Of a DNA stretch of 44,679 nt, positions 35,585-44,351 are shown in pieces. Location: positions 1 to 44,679 of the forward strand of contig NZ_JAKKFF010000583.1 of the NCBI RefSeq assembly GCF_022229015.1, written 5' to 3'. The notes under the pieces are model-generated. The model made no database searches. It was not told the origin of the DNA and was given only the letters and a program-made list of their open reading frames with translations. The first letter of the stretch is position 1, and every line of letters begins with the position of its first letter. The position numbers and the translations under genes were made by a program. Source of the stretch: Micromonospora foliorum. Its GTDB lineage: Bacteria > Actinomycetota > Actinomycetes > Mycobacteriales > Micromonosporaceae.

Positions 35585-36478
35585 ATGGGCGACGTCCGTG
35601 GGCGTTTCAGGGACGACCTGGCCCGACACCCCGCGCCGCCGTTGGGTGATCTGGTCCAGCAGTCGGTGGTGCAGGGCCGCCGGCTGCGTCGCCAGCGCCG
35701 TCTGGCGCAGTTCGGCGCCGGCGGATCGGCGTTGGCGGTGCTGCTCGTGATCGGCCTGGCCGCCGGGCCGTTCGGCGTCGGTGCGGATGACGCCGGTCAG
35801 CCCGCCGGGCCGAACGTCGGCGGGCCGGGTGGGCCGGTCGCCATCACCACGCCATCGCCGGCTGAGGTCCCCGATGGTGCCGCCCCGGGCCGGTTCGAGG
35901 GGGGCGCCGACGAGGAGCCGCGAGGAGACCCCTATCGGTCGGCGCCGCCGAACCCCCCGACGACGGTGATCGACACCGTGAGGGTGGGCCCGGGGCCGGA
36001 CGGTGAACTGCTGACCACCACACCGCAGGGCGCTCTGGAACTGCTGACCCGGCTGCTGCCCAAGGGGAGCACCAGCGGTTACGCGAGTCTGCAGAGCAGC
36101 GGCGCGGGTCCCGGCATGCCGTACGTCCAGCTCTACCTGGATCGAGGCGATGGACCGGGCATGGTGCGGCTCGCCATCTACCAGGACGACCTCGGCGGCG
36201 GCCCGCGCCCGGGGACGGTGGAGCTGACCGAAGTACCCGGCGACTGCGTGCGGAACAAGGTGGTCACCGTGCACCACCGCGGTGGCCTCCGGATCGATCT
36301 GATGATCTGCACCTGTCTGATCTGGGAGGGCAAGGGGACGTCGCCGGCACTGCCCGTTCTCTCCGTGAGGGAGGCGACCGAGATCGCCGCCAACTCGATC
36401 TGGGGGACGAAACTGCCGGCCGGGCTCGTCGTCAACGGCGCCAAGAGGTTCTCGACGCTGGCCCGGTCGAATGGCTGA
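35585..36478 (+). CDS. Single-pass membrane protein, probable sigma-factor partner
   Basis: This 297-residue protein has a basic cytoplasmic segment (1-45) and one transmembrane helix (about 46-66: GSALAVLLVIGLAAGPFGV). A Pro/Gly-rich linker precedes an extracytoplasmic domain containing two cysteine-bearing segments (PGDCVRNKV, MICTCLIW). It overlaps the sigma factor gene by 8 bases. SigE-type sigma factors in actinomycetes are usually encoded with such a membrane protein, thought to act as anti-sigma or sensor. Here it precedes the sigma gene. No zinc-binding anti-sigma motif (HxxxCxxC) is visible, so its action is unproven. Confidence 0.7.
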   Translation: MGDVRGRFRDDLARHPAPPLGDLVQQSVVQGRRLRRQRRLAQFGAGGSALAVLLVIGLAAGPFGVGADDAGQPAGPNVGGPGGPVAITTPSPAEVPDGAAPGRFEGGADEEPRGDPYRSAPPNPPTTVIDTVRVGPGPDGELLTTTPQGALELLTRLLPKGSTSGYASLQSSGAGPGMPYVQLYLDRGDGPGMVRLAIYQDDLGGGPRPGTVELTEVPGDCVRNKVVTVHHRGGLRIDLMICTCLIWEGKGTSPALPVLSVREATEIAANSIWGTKLPAGLVVNGAKRFSTLARSNG

Positions 36479-36971
36479 CGAAGACTTCGTGGAGTTCGCG
36501 CAGGCGGCCGCTGGCCGCCTGCGCGACGCCGCGTTCCTGATGTGCCGCGACTGGCATCTCGCCCAGGACCTCACCCAGACGACGCTGGCCAAGGTGTACG
36601 CCCACTGGAGGCTGGTCCGCCGGGCCGACGACCCCCACGCGTACGCCCGCAAGGTCCTGCTGCGCTGCATGATCGACCAGCAGCGGCGTCGCTCCAGCCG
36701 CGAGTTGGCGGTGTCGGCGCCCCCGGATCGGGGCGAGGAACATCCTGCCGAGTTGCGCATGACGTTGCTGGACGCGGTCGCCACCCTGCCGTTGCGGGAT
36801 CGGGCGATCATCGTCCTGCGCTACTGGGACGACCTGAGCGTGGAGACAACTGCCGAGGTTGTGGGCGTCTCCACCGCCGTCGTCAAGAGCCAGAGCATGC
36901 GCTCCCTCAACCGTCTGCGCGAGTTGCTCGGCGAGACCCGTTCGGAGCTGTTCGCCGAGGAACGCCATTGA
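36471..36971 (+). CDS. SigE-family ECF RNA polymerase sigma factor
   Basis: This 166-residue protein contains sigma region 2 (about 5-75: DFVEFAQAAAGRLRDAAFLMCRDWHLAQDLTQTTL, with KVYAHW) and region 4 (about 105-160: LDAVATLPLRDRAIIVLRYWDDLSVETTAEVVGVSTAVVKSQ). These fit the SigE-like ECF group of actinomycetes. It probably directs transcription of a small regulon that may include its own operon. The start lies within the end of the membrane-protein gene, so the two are coupled. Confidence 0.92.
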   Translation: MADEDFVEFAQAAAGRLRDAAFLMCRDWHLAQDLTQTTLAKVYAHWRLVRRADDPHAYARKVLLRCMIDQQRRRSSRELAVSAPPDRGEEHPAELRMTLLDAVATLPLRDRAIIVLRYWDDLSVETTAEVVGVSTAVVKSQSMRSLNRLRELLGETRSELFAEERH

Positions 36972-37131
36972 CCGGTCCCGTCGCCGGGCGGGGTGCGGCG
37001 GATCCCGGCGGTGTCGGGCCGCCGGTCGGGAATCGCCGCACCGGTCATGCGGCCGCGGCGAGCGTGCCACCTCGGATCGTCGCCTGAAGCGCCACCTGCG
37101 GTGGCAACTGTCTGCGTTTGGGGAGGTTTCG

Positions 37132-37803
37132 GTGTCCGTATCGAGCAGCAGGACATGCCGAGGCCGGAGCCGAGGCTCGGTCGCGGTCGTGCCGGCGGTC
37201 CTGACGGCGTTGGCGGTGATGGCCGCAGGCTGTCATCGGTCGGAGCCCGACGTCGGCCCTGGTGAGCGACACACCGCGACCGCGGCACGGGCCGATCCGA
37301 GCATGCTGCTGGGGGCGGGCGATCTGGGTTCGGACTGGCATGAGGACGAGGCGCGAACCGGTCTGCCTCCCTGGCCGTGGGAGCAGGACACCTGCCCCAA
37401 CTACCAGAGCAGCGACTACCCGGCCAAGTCGCATCGGCGCGCTGCCGTGGAGCGCTCCTACCGGCCGTCCGACGGCTCGTCGCCAGCCCACCACGTGGTG
37501 GAGACGTACGAACCTGGATGGGCCGAGCGGAATGTCGAGGACGTCCGTCAGGTCCTCCTGCGGTGTGCGAGCTACCTGGTGCTGGGATCGCAGGTCTCGT
37601 TCGACGTCGTCGATCCACATTATCTGGAGGGCGTCGGCATGCTCATTCGAGGACGCATCGCGCATGCCGACATCCCGGACACCGTCACGTACTTCGTGAT
37701 GCTGAGACGAGGCGAGACGGTCTCGACGGTCAGGCTGCCCGACTCGGGCAGCCAGGCTGCGGTGGACTCGATCGCGGCGAAGGCGGTGGCCCGTCTTGGC
37801 TGA
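37132..37803 (+). CDS. Sensor-domain lipoprotein (PknH-like extracellular domain)
   Basis: The GTG start follows GGGAGG at 5-base spacing. The 223-residue product has a lipobox MAAGC (Cys34), so it is anchored outside the membrane. The mature domain (LLGAGDLGSDWHEDE..., a Cys in QDTCPNYQS, a Cys in LLRCASYLV, a late FVMLRRGETVSTVRL strand) resembles the soluble sensor domains found on PknH kinases and stand-alone lipoproteins. The assignment is by eye. It overlaps the next gene by 8 bases. Confidence 0.7.
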   Translation: MSVSSSRTCRGRSRGSVAVVPAVLTALAVMAAGCHRSEPDVGPGERHTATAARADPSMLLGAGDLGSDWHEDEARTGLPPWPWEQDTCPNYQSSDYPAKSHRRAAVERSYRPSDGSSPAHHVVETYEPGWAERNVEDVRQVLLRCASYLVLGSQVSFDVVDPHYLEGVGMLIRGRIAHADIPDTVTYFVMLRRGETVSTVRLPDSGSQAAVDSIAAKAVARLG

Positions 37804-38719
37804 GGGGAGAGGTCGGCAGCTGCAACGCCGCTGGGTCGTCTCCGCGGTCACCATGTCTCTCGCCGGCGTCGCGACGGCCGCCTTCGGTGCCACGCGCGGT
37901 CGCTCCGACAACATAGCCGGCCCAGCGCGCAGTTCGTCCCCTGCCATTCCGATCCCCACGACGCCGGCCATCGACCGGGTCGACCAGGCGAGAACGCGCA
38001 TCAAGGCCTACCTGGAGCGGTACGACGGCCGCGTGGCGGTCGCGGCACTGGACCGACAGGGAACGGCTGCGGTGACGGTCGGCGGCAGACGGTTCGAGAC
38101 CGCCAGCATCGTCAAGGTCAACATCCTCGCGGCCCTTCTGCTGCGCCAGCGACCGCCGGGCAGGGCCCTGGGTTCTGACACCCGACGGTTGGCCGAGGCC
38201 ATGATCGTGTCCAGTGACAACGACGCGGCGGTAGCCCTGTGGCAGCGGATTGAGGGCTCGCGCGGCCTCACCGCCGCAAACCGCGCACTCGGTCTGCGGG
38301 AGACCAAACCCAACCCGCACTGGGGACTCACCACGACCACGGCTGCCGACCAGCTGCGTCTGCTGACCGCGCTGACGTCGCCGACGGGACCGCTGACCCC
38401 GCAGGACCGTGCCTTCGTCATGGGCCTCATGAAAAAGGTGATCCCCGAGCAACGATGGGGAGTCACCGCCGCGCGGGAGCCGGGCAATCGTTCCGTGTAC
38501 GTCAAGAACGGTTGGGACACCGTTGATGTCGACGGCGGCCGCTGGCTCGTCAACAGCATCGGACGGGTCGTCGAGGCCCGTCATGACTGGCTGATCGCCG
38601 TGCTCTCCGACCATCACGTGAGCCAGAAAGAGGGCATCCGCGTCGTCGAGAAGGTCGCCACGTACGTGCTGAAGGAGATGCGCGCCGCCACAGCGGGCGA
38701 CGGTCCTTCCCAGGGGTAG
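37796..38719 (+). CDS. Serine hydrolase of the class A beta-lactamase fold
   Basis: A TTG start overlaps the previous gene; an internal ATG (about 37852) would cut into the signal segment. The 307-residue protein has an N-terminal hydrophobic export segment (VVSAVTMSLAGVATAAFG). A serine-hydrolase domain follows with SIVK (Ser-x-x-Lys), SSDN (SDN motif) and KNGW in the KTG position. The class A Glu of the omega loop is not obvious, so it may be a transpeptidase- or esterase-like relative rather than a true beta-lactamase. It is coupled to the sensor-like lipoprotein gene and followed by a strong hairpin. Confidence 0.8.
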   Translation: MAEGRGRQLQRRWVVSAVTMSLAGVATAAFGATRGRSDNIAGPARSSSPAIPIPTTPAIDRVDQARTRIKAYLERYDGRVAVAALDRQGTAAVTVGGRRFETASIVKVNILAALLLRQRPPGRALGSDTRRLAEAMIVSSDNDAAVALWQRIEGSRGLTAANRALGLRETKPNPHWGLTTTTAADQLRLLTALTSPTGPLTPQDRAFVMGLMKKVIPEQRWGVTAAREPGNRSVYVKNGWDTVDVDGGRWLVNSIGRVVEARHDWLIAVLSDHHVSQKEGIRVVEKVATYVLKEMRAATAGDGPSQG

Positions 38720-38730
38720 ACCCGACGTCG

Positions 38731-38764
38731 GGGCAGGCCGACCGTGGGTTCGGTCGACCTGCCC
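38731..38764. terminator. Hairpin after the serine hydrolase gene
   Basis: GGGCAGGCCGACCG pairs with CGGTCGACCTGCCC (13 of 14 pairs) around a 6-base loop, 12 bases after the stop codon. Confidence 0.7.
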
Positions 38765-38886
38765 GGGCCGGGCGCTCGTCATTGTCGGCAGAAAAGAAAA
38801 TTCAGATCTTGTACCCATCCGTCTGCGGGTCGGCCTCGAATGCCTCATGACAGCAGCAATCGAGTACAAGCATCTGAGGAGTTCGT

Positions 38887-39129
38887 ATGAAGCGGCGCCT
38901 GTTTGCCACGGTCGGCGTAATCGCCGTGCTGGCCCTGTCCGCCTGCGGCGGCACCGACACCGAGGGCACCGCCAGCGGTGCGCCGAGCACGTCGGCCAGC
39001 GCGCCGATGGTCTCGGCGTCGCCGTCGATGCGGCCGCAGGTAGGCGGTACCGGAAGAACAATCCGGCCCAGGGCGCGAACGCCCTGGGCCGGAGTGGTGC
39101 TGCAGCAGTCGGTCGTGCCGATCAGGTGA
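38887..39129 (+). pseudogene. Truncated small lipoprotein
   Basis: ATG with GAGGAG upstream begins MKRRLFATVGVIAVLALSAC, a clean lipoprotein signal with lipobox LSAC (Cys20) and a Ser/Thr/Ala-rich linker. After about residue 53 the reading runs straight through the perfect terminator hairpin at 39062-39093 and into the LPMO 3' end, giving an Arg-rich tail unlike a real domain. The gene has most likely lost its original 3' part. The first 50 codons may still produce an exported lipopeptide. Confidence 0.5.
39062..39093. terminator. Perfect 14-bp terminator hairpin of the LPMO gene
   Basis: TCCGGCCCAGGGCG pairs without error with CGCCCTGGGCCGGA around the stable tetraloop CGAA. It lies about 30 bases past the LPMO stop on the minus strand and inside the 3' part of the truncated lipoprotein frame. 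Confidence 0.8.
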
Positions 39130-39802
39130 CGTTGATGTCGCTGCACCACATGTAGGTCTGGTCCAGGTGCGACGCCCTCCAGAGCACGAACAGGATGTGG
39201 TTTCCGGTGCGTGCCGGGAGCGAGACGTTGAACGAGATGTTCTGCGCCGGCGCGTAGCGCCCGGTCGTCGTGAGCAGGTCGAGGTTGCCCCACCCAAGCT
39301 TCTGGGTGGCTGGGTTGAACCCCTGCTTGGTGACGTAGACCTGGAAGTAGTCAGCGCCGTGGCTGGCCTGGTCGTACAGCTGGACCGTGAGGTTGCGGCT
39401 GACGGTGGTCGTCTTCCACGCCCCGGGCTGGTTCACGCTGTCGTTCCTGGACAGGGCGTTGCTGCACAGCTGCCCGTCCGGGGTGCGAGCCTGGTACTGG
39501 CCGGCGAGGCCGTCCCGCAGCTGGCTCATCCAGTTCCACATGGTGTCGGGGTTGGCCTGGAACGCCCGCCAACACATGGGGTCCTGCTGCTGCATGGCCG
39601 GGTTCATGTGCTGGCTGCCCCAGGTCTTCCAGCACTGGTAGGCGCGACTCATCGGGTTGATGATCGTGCCGTGGGCCTGGGCTGCCCCGGTGAAGGGCAG
39701 CATGCCGGCCACGATGGCGAACACCATGACGAGCGCTCGAAGCGACCGCCGGACGGGTGACCGGGATCGTCCGCCGGATCGATCGGACTTGAGTGAACGC
39801 AC
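39122..39802 (-). CDS. AA10 lytic polysaccharide monooxygenase
   Basis: This 226-residue secreted copper enzyme oxidatively cleaves chitin or cellulose. The signal peptide ends AQA-H, so the mature protein begins with His44, the first ligand of the copper histidine brace. The second is the His in QASHGADYFQVYVTK. HGTIINPMSRAYQCWKTWG and the CWRAF and MWCSDI segments with paired cysteines are typical of actinomycete AA10 proteins, mostly of the cellulose-active type. It has no extra binding module. A CebR-type operator lies 37 bases upstream of the ATG, which fits induction by cello-oligosaccharides. Confidence 0.93.
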   Translation of the reverse strand: MRSLKSDRSGGRSRSPVRRSLRALVMVFAIVAGMLPFTGAAQAHGTIINPMSRAYQCWKTWGSQHMNPAMQQQDPMCWRAFQANPDTMWNWMSQLRDGLAGQYQARTPDGQLCSNALSRNDSVNQPGAWKTTTVSRNLTVQLYDQASHGADYFQVYVTKQGFNPATQKLGWGNLDLLTTTGRYAPAQNISFNVSLPARTGNHILFVLWRASHLDQTYMWCSDINVT

Positions 39803-39838
39803 TGTTCATCCTCCGCTCTTCGGAACTACAAATCAGTA

Positions 39839-39852
39839 TGGGAACGCTCCCA
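39839..39852. promoter_or_regulatory. CebR-type operator of the LPMO gene
   Basis: TGGGAACGCTCCCA matches the actinomycete CebR site TGGGAGCGCTCCCA at 13 of 14 bases. It sits just upstream of the LPMO start, with an AT-rich promoter (TTGATA about 39880-39890 on the minus strand) behind it. It implies repression lifted by cellobiose-type sugars. Confidence 0.75.
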
Positions 39853-39992
39853 AGCCAACTGTTACATCTATTGGCCTAGATATCAATACTCATCTATCTA
39901 TGGTCGGATGTGGATCGAGCTGACCGGGCTGTCCGTAGCCGCCCGGTTCGGATCCGGATGCGGGTACGACCACGCCGCCGGCCCCGGGATGC

Positions 39993-40571
39993 TCACAGGC
40001 CGGCTGCTGCGTCGTACCGTCTGCGCTGGTCGGCCATCTCCGACTCGGTCAGCGCCTCCTTCAGCGCCAGTTCCGCGTACTTGGGCGGGAGCATCTGCCG
40101 CACCCGGTCGGTGAACATGACCTCGGCGGTCGCCTCGACCACCTGGATGCCCGGCGGCTCGGTGGACATGTCCATGATCACGGGACCGGCCAGTTTGACC
40201 GCCACGTCCCAGGGGCGCTTCTGTTCGGCGACCCCGCAGAGGTGGAAGCCGTAGACCGTCTGCACGTCGGCGAGCGCGGTGGCCCCGGTCGGCTCGTAGC
40301 CGTAGACGCGGACCCCGCAGATCACCGCCGGCTTCGCCGTGGTGGTGGCCTGCTGGGCACTGTGTCCGGCGTGGTTGTGCTGCCCCGGGTCCGTCTGTTC
40401 GAGGGTGGTGCGCATCCGGGCGGTGACCTGCGTCTGCAGGTCCGCCGGCTCCGCCTCCGGGTCGGCCCGGTTGACCAGTACCACCGCGCCGGCCGACACC
40501 GCCAGCAGGATCACCGCCACCCACACGAAGCGGTTTCGGTACCAACCCGCGAAATTCTCTCGGGAACTCAT
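39993..40571 (-). CDS. Membrane-tethered protein of unknown function
   Basis: This 192-residue protein has a short cytoplasmic N terminus and one transmembrane helix (about 14-34: RFVWVAVILLAVSAGAVVLV). A polar, His-bearing segment (GQHNHAGHS) precedes an extracytoplasmic domain with two cysteines (VICGVRVYG, YGFHLCGVAE) that could form a disulfide. I do not recognise the family. It is transcribed alone, opposite to the CMD-family gene. Confidence 0.65.
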   Translation of the reverse strand: MSSRENFAGWYRNRFVWVAVILLAVSAGAVVLVNRADPEAEPADLQTQVTARMRTTLEQTDPGQHNHAGHSAQQATTTAKPAVICGVRVYGYEPTGATALADVQTVYGFHLCGVAEQKRPWDVAVKLAGPVIMDMSTEPPGIQVVEATAEVMFTDRVRQMLPPKYAELALKEALTESEMADQRRRYDAAAGL

Positions 40572-41042
40572 GATTGCTTCTCACCTCGTCGCCGGTTCTG
40601 GTGCTGGCAGGCCGAATCGGATGCCCCTGGTGGTTCGGGCGTCGGGCGCGTCGGCTGTCGGGGACACGTGTCGGGGTGTACCTACGGCGGGCGGGGATGA
40701 CTGCCCGGCATGATGCCCGTCGTCGTAGAGATGGCCCGGCGATCCGGCAGGCGGGCGTCCGCCAAGGGCGGCGCGCTGCCGGCGCTGCGATGCTCCCGTG
40801 CTGGCCGTTCTCAGCGCGGTTGCCCCCGCGCTGCGGCGATATGAGCCATTCCAACACGTCTGGGCCGGCTCTGGCAACATCGACGAGCATCAGCGTAGAT
40901 TTGGCCGGGCCGCCCGCACCTTCGTCGCGCACGAGTGCTCATCGCCGCACCGCCGCTGGTCTCCCCGAACAGATCCGCGGCGAGCGCAACCGGGATCGGA
41001 TATGGTCCGTTACGCCCGACTTGACGCTTGTAAAGGGAAAAT
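40572..41042. other. Gene-free divergent region
   Basis: There is no convincing gene on either strand; open frames here have Arg/Pro-rich, low-complexity readings. Near 41020-41042 an AT-richer stretch with TTGACG and AAAGGGAAAA precedes the CMD gene and supplies its ribosome site. Confidence 0.4.
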
Positions 41043-41594
41043 ATGAGCCGTTTGCCATATGTGAACCCTGCCGATGTCCCGGCGCCGGTCCGCGACGCGC
41101 TGCAGGCCGCGCGTCCCCTGAACTTCTTCCGCGTCATGGCCAACGCCGAGACGGCGTTTCCGGACTGGATGCGCTGGGGAGGCACGCTGCTCACGAACCT
41201 GGCCCTCGACCCGCTGCTCCGCGAACTCGCGATCCTGCGAGTTGCCCAGCTGAGCGACATCTCCTACGAGTGGGTTCAGCACACGCCGATCGCCCGCTCC
41301 GTCGGCGCCACGGACGAGATGATCCACGCGCTCGGGCGCGACGAGATCGGGGACGACTGTTTCACGTCAGGCCAGCGGATCGTCCTGCGTTTCACGACCG
41401 AAGTCGTCCGCGACGTCCGCCCGCCCGACGACACCGTCATCGTACTGACCGGGCTGCTCCCCCCGCGCGAGGTGGTCGAACTCCTGATGGTGATCGGGCA
41501 GTACATGATGATCGCCCGGGTCGCCGCGGTGGCGGACCTGGACGTCGACGAGCCGATGGGCGCTGCCGTCTACGGTGCCGCGACACCGACCTGA
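41043..41594 (+). CDS. Carboxymuconolactone decarboxylase (CMD)-family protein
   Basis: This 183-residue all-helical protein is of the CMD/AhpD fold (RELAILRVAQLSDISYEWVQHTPIARSVGAT). The redox CxxC of AhpD is absent, so it is not an AhpD-type peroxidase partner. It belongs with the large group carrying E...R-x-x-x-x-YEW-x-QH that are annotated as lactone decarboxylases. The true substrate is unknown. It precedes the lanthipeptide cluster by about 155 bases and is probably separate from it. Confidence 0.83.
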   Translation: MSRLPYVNPADVPAPVRDALQAARPLNFFRVMANAETAFPDWMRWGGTLLTNLALDPLLRELAILRVAQLSDISYEWVQHTPIARSVGATDEMIHALGRDEIGDDCFTSGQRIVLRFTTEVVRDVRPPDDTVIVLTGLLPPREVVELLMVIGQYMMIARVAAVADLDVDEPMGAAVYGAATPT

Positions 41595-41748
41595 CCGCGG
41601 CCGTGCGGGCCTGACTAATGTCATGAGTACCTGTGCACCCCGCATCGAACGTCGTGACTAAGCGCACTGGAGCCCGCCCCGTCTTGTCGATGAGACTCGA
41701 TTCGACGCCGGAACAACCAGCCGGCCGGATTCGAGGGGCGGCGGGACG

Positions 41749-44346
41749 GTGGACGAACGCTACGACAGCTACTGCGCCGCGGATCCGCTGTTCTACGACT
41801 CGCTCGGCAGCGCCGTCGCACAGCCCGTCTTCCCGGCCGCCGAACGGCCGATGCCGACCGGCTGGCGCCGCGAGCCGCTCGACGACTGGCTGATCTACGC
41901 GCCCGACGGCGGCTCGCTGCCGCAGCAGGGCTGGAAGATCCACATCTCGGCGGGCCTGGCGAACGCCGAGCGGGTGCTGGACGCGGTCTGGAACTACTGC
42001 GTCCCCCGCGACCTGTCCTTCAAGTTCCTGCGCGGGCCGCGCACGCTGCTGCTGCGCAATTCCAAGTACGCCGCCCGGGCCGCCAGCGGCAAGTTCGTCA
42101 CGGTCTACCCCCGCGACGACGCCGAGCTGGAGCTGGCCTGCAAGGAGCTCGACGAACTGCTCACCGGCGAACCCGGCCCGTACATCCTCAGTGACCTCCG
42201 CTACGGCGCCGGCCCGGTCTACGTGCGCTACGGCGGCTTCGCCGCCCGCTACTGCCACTCTCCGGACGGCCAGGTGGTGCCGGCGATCGAGGACGACTCC
42301 GGCACGCTGGTGCCGGACCGCCGAGAGCCCGTCTTCCACGTACCGTCCTGGATCACCCTGCCCGACTTCCTCGGCCCGCACCTGGCCGCCCGGAGCGGCA
42401 CCAGCACGGACCAGGTGCCGTACCGGATCGAGCGGGTGATCCACTTTTCGAACGGCGGCGGGCTGTACGTGGGCAGGGACCTGCGTACCGACACCGAGGT
42501 GGTGCTGAAGGAGGCCCGACCGCACGCCGGCCTGGACGCCGACGGCACCGACGCCGTCGCCCGGCTGGCCCGCGAGGCGCAGGCCCTGCGGCAACTCGCC
42601 GACCTGCCGCAGGTGCCGCGGGTACACGACGAGTTCGCGCTCGGCGAGCACCGGTTCCTCGCGCTCGAGTTCATCGAGGGCCGGCCGCTGAACAAGGTGC
42701 TGGTCGACCGGTACCCGCTGATCGACGCCGACGCGACCGACAGCGACCGGGCGGCGTACGCCCAATGGGCCCGCCAGACCTACGAGCAGGTCGAATCCGT
42801 CGTGGCGGCGATCCACGAGCGCGGCCTGGTCTACGGGGACCTGCACCTGTTCAACATCATGATCCGGCCGGACGACCGGGTCGCCCTTGTCGATTTCGAG
42901 GTGGCCGCCCCGATCGCCGGGCACCGCCGACCCGGGCTGCGCAACCAGGGCTTCGCGGCACCGCGCGACCGCAGCGGGCCGGCGGTCGACCGATATGCCC
43001 TGGCGTGCCTGCGGTTGGCGCTGTTCCTGCCACTGACCCAGCTGGTCCGCCTCGCCCCGGCGAAGGTGACCCACCTGGCCGACATCATCGCCGCGAACTT
43101 CCCGGTGCCGAGGTCCTTCCTCGACCCGGCGGTGGAGGAGATCAGCGGTGTTCGGCGGGTCACCGGGGACCCACGAACAGACGTCGGCGCGGACGACTTC
43201 CGCACCGTGCGGGACCGGCTGACGACGGCGATCGTGGCCAGCGCCACCCCCGAGCGCGACGACCGGCTCTTTCCCGGTGACATCGAGCAGTTCCGCAGTG
43301 GCGGCCTCAACCTCGCCCACGGAGCGGCGGGAGTGCTGTACGCGCTCGACAAGAGCGGCGCCGGGCGGTGGCCCGAGCACGAAGACTGGCTGGTGCGGCG
43401 GGCGACAGCGCCCCCGTCCGGCACCCGCTGCGGCTTCTACGACGGGCTGCACGGCGTCGCGTACGCGCTCGTTCACCTCGGACGTCGGCAGGACGCGCTG
43501 GACGTGCTCGACATCTGCCTGCGGGAACCCTTGGACGGGCTCGACCACAGCCTGGCGAGCGGACTGTCCGGGATCGCGCTCAACCTGGCCGAGATGGCTG
43601 CGCGTACCGGGGAGGTGTCGTTGCACGACGCCGCGTGGCGGGCCGCCGAGCGGGTGATCGGGCAGCTGGCTGACGACCCCGGCCCGGACGTCAGCGGCGG
43701 GCGTAACCCGTACGCCGGGCTGCTGCGCGGCCGGACGGGACCGGCGCTGATGCTGGTGCGGCTCTACGAGCTCAGCGGCGACGAGGAGTTGTTGGGGCAC
43801 GCCGCCACGGCACTGCGTCAGGATCTGCGCCGCTGTGTGCTGCGCCCGGACGGCGCCCTGGAGGTGAACGAGGGCTGGCGCACCATGCCCTACCTGGCGC
43901 ACGGCAGTGTCGGTATCGGGCTGGTCCTCGACCAGTACCTGCGCCACCGGGCCGACGACCAGTTCACCGAGGCGAGCGCCGGCGTCCGCCGCGCGGCACG
44001 CTCACCGTTCTACGCACAGTCCGGGCTCTTCGCCGGCCGGGCCGGCATCATCGCCTACCTCGCCGCCTCGACAGACGACGCCGACCGCCGCGAACTCCAC
44101 GCGCAGCTGGATCGGCTGGCCTGGCACGCGCTGCCGTACCGGGAGGGGACCGCGTTCCCCGGTGAGCAGTTGCTGCGGCTCTCCATGGACTTCGGCACCG
44201 GCACCGCCGGCGTGCTGTACGCGCTGGCCAGCGCGCGGCACGACGAGCCGCCGGCGCTGCCCTTCCTCGCGCCCCTGCCGGGCGCGAAGAGACTCCCTCG
44301 CGACAGCGGGGGCGACCTGATCGGCGAACGGAAGGAAGGGAGGTGA
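41749..44346 (+). CDS. ramC: Class III lanthipeptide synthetase LanKC (RamC/AmfT-like)
   Basis: This 865-residue three-domain enzyme modifies the precursor encoded just downstream. Residues 1 to about 220 form the phospho-Ser/Thr lyase. About 230-530 is a Ser/Thr kinase-like domain with VYGDLHLFNIM (catalytic Asp364) and LVDFEVA (metal Asp382). About 545-860 is a LanC-like cyclase with repeated GxxG helices (GLSGIALNLAEMA, GTAGVLYALA). The Cys/Cys/His zinc site of class I, II and IV cyclases is not visible, as expected for class III. It phosphorylates, eliminates and cyclises Ser/Cys pairs to lanthionine (or labionin). The GTG start is at 41749. Its stop overlaps the ribosome site of the precursor gene. 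Confidence 0.93.
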   Translation: MDERYDSYCAADPLFYDSLGSAVAQPVFPAAERPMPTGWRREPLDDWLIYAPDGGSLPQQGWKIHISAGLANAERVLDAVWNYCVPRDLSFKFLRGPRTLLLRNSKYAARAASGKFVTVYPRDDAELELACKELDELLTGEPGPYILSDLRYGAGPVYVRYGGFAARYCHSPDGQVVPAIEDDSGTLVPDRREPVFHVPSWITLPDFLGPHLAARSGTSTDQVPYRIERVIHFSNGGGLYVGRDLRTDTEVVLKEARPHAGLDADGTDAVARLAREAQALRQLADLPQVPRVHDEFALGEHRFLALEFIEGRPLNKVLVDRYPLIDADATDSDRAAYAQWARQTYEQVESVVAAIHERGLVYGDLHLFNIMIRPDDRVALVDFEVAAPIAGHRRPGLRNQGFAAPRDRSGPAVDRYALACLRLALFLPLTQLVRLAPAKVTHLADIIAANFPVPRSFLDPAVEEISGVRRVTGDPRTDVGADDFRTVRDRLTTAIVASATPERDDRLFPGDIEQFRSGGLNLAHGAAGVLYALDKSGAGRWPEHEDWLVRRATAPPSGTRCGFYDGLHGVAYALVHLGRRQDALDVLDICLREPLDGLDHSLASGLSGIALNLAEMAARTGEVSLHDAAWRAAERVIGQLADDPGPDVSGGRNPYAGLLRGRTGPALMLVRLYELSGDEELLGHAATALRQDLRRCVLRPDGALEVNEGWRTMPYLAHGSVGIGLVLDQYLRHRADDQFTEASAGVRRAARSPFYAQSGLFAGRAGIIAYLAASTDDADRRELHAQLDRLAWHALPYREGTAFPGEQLLRLSMDFGTGTAGVLYALASARHDEPPALPFLAPLPGAKRLPRDSGGDLIGERKEGR

Positions 44347-44351
44347 ACGAC

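Noticed and set aside
40574..41042. Open frames on both strands between the tethered protein and CMD gene
   Set aside because: Readings are Arg/Pro-rich low-complexity sequence with no ribosome site or recognisable domain.
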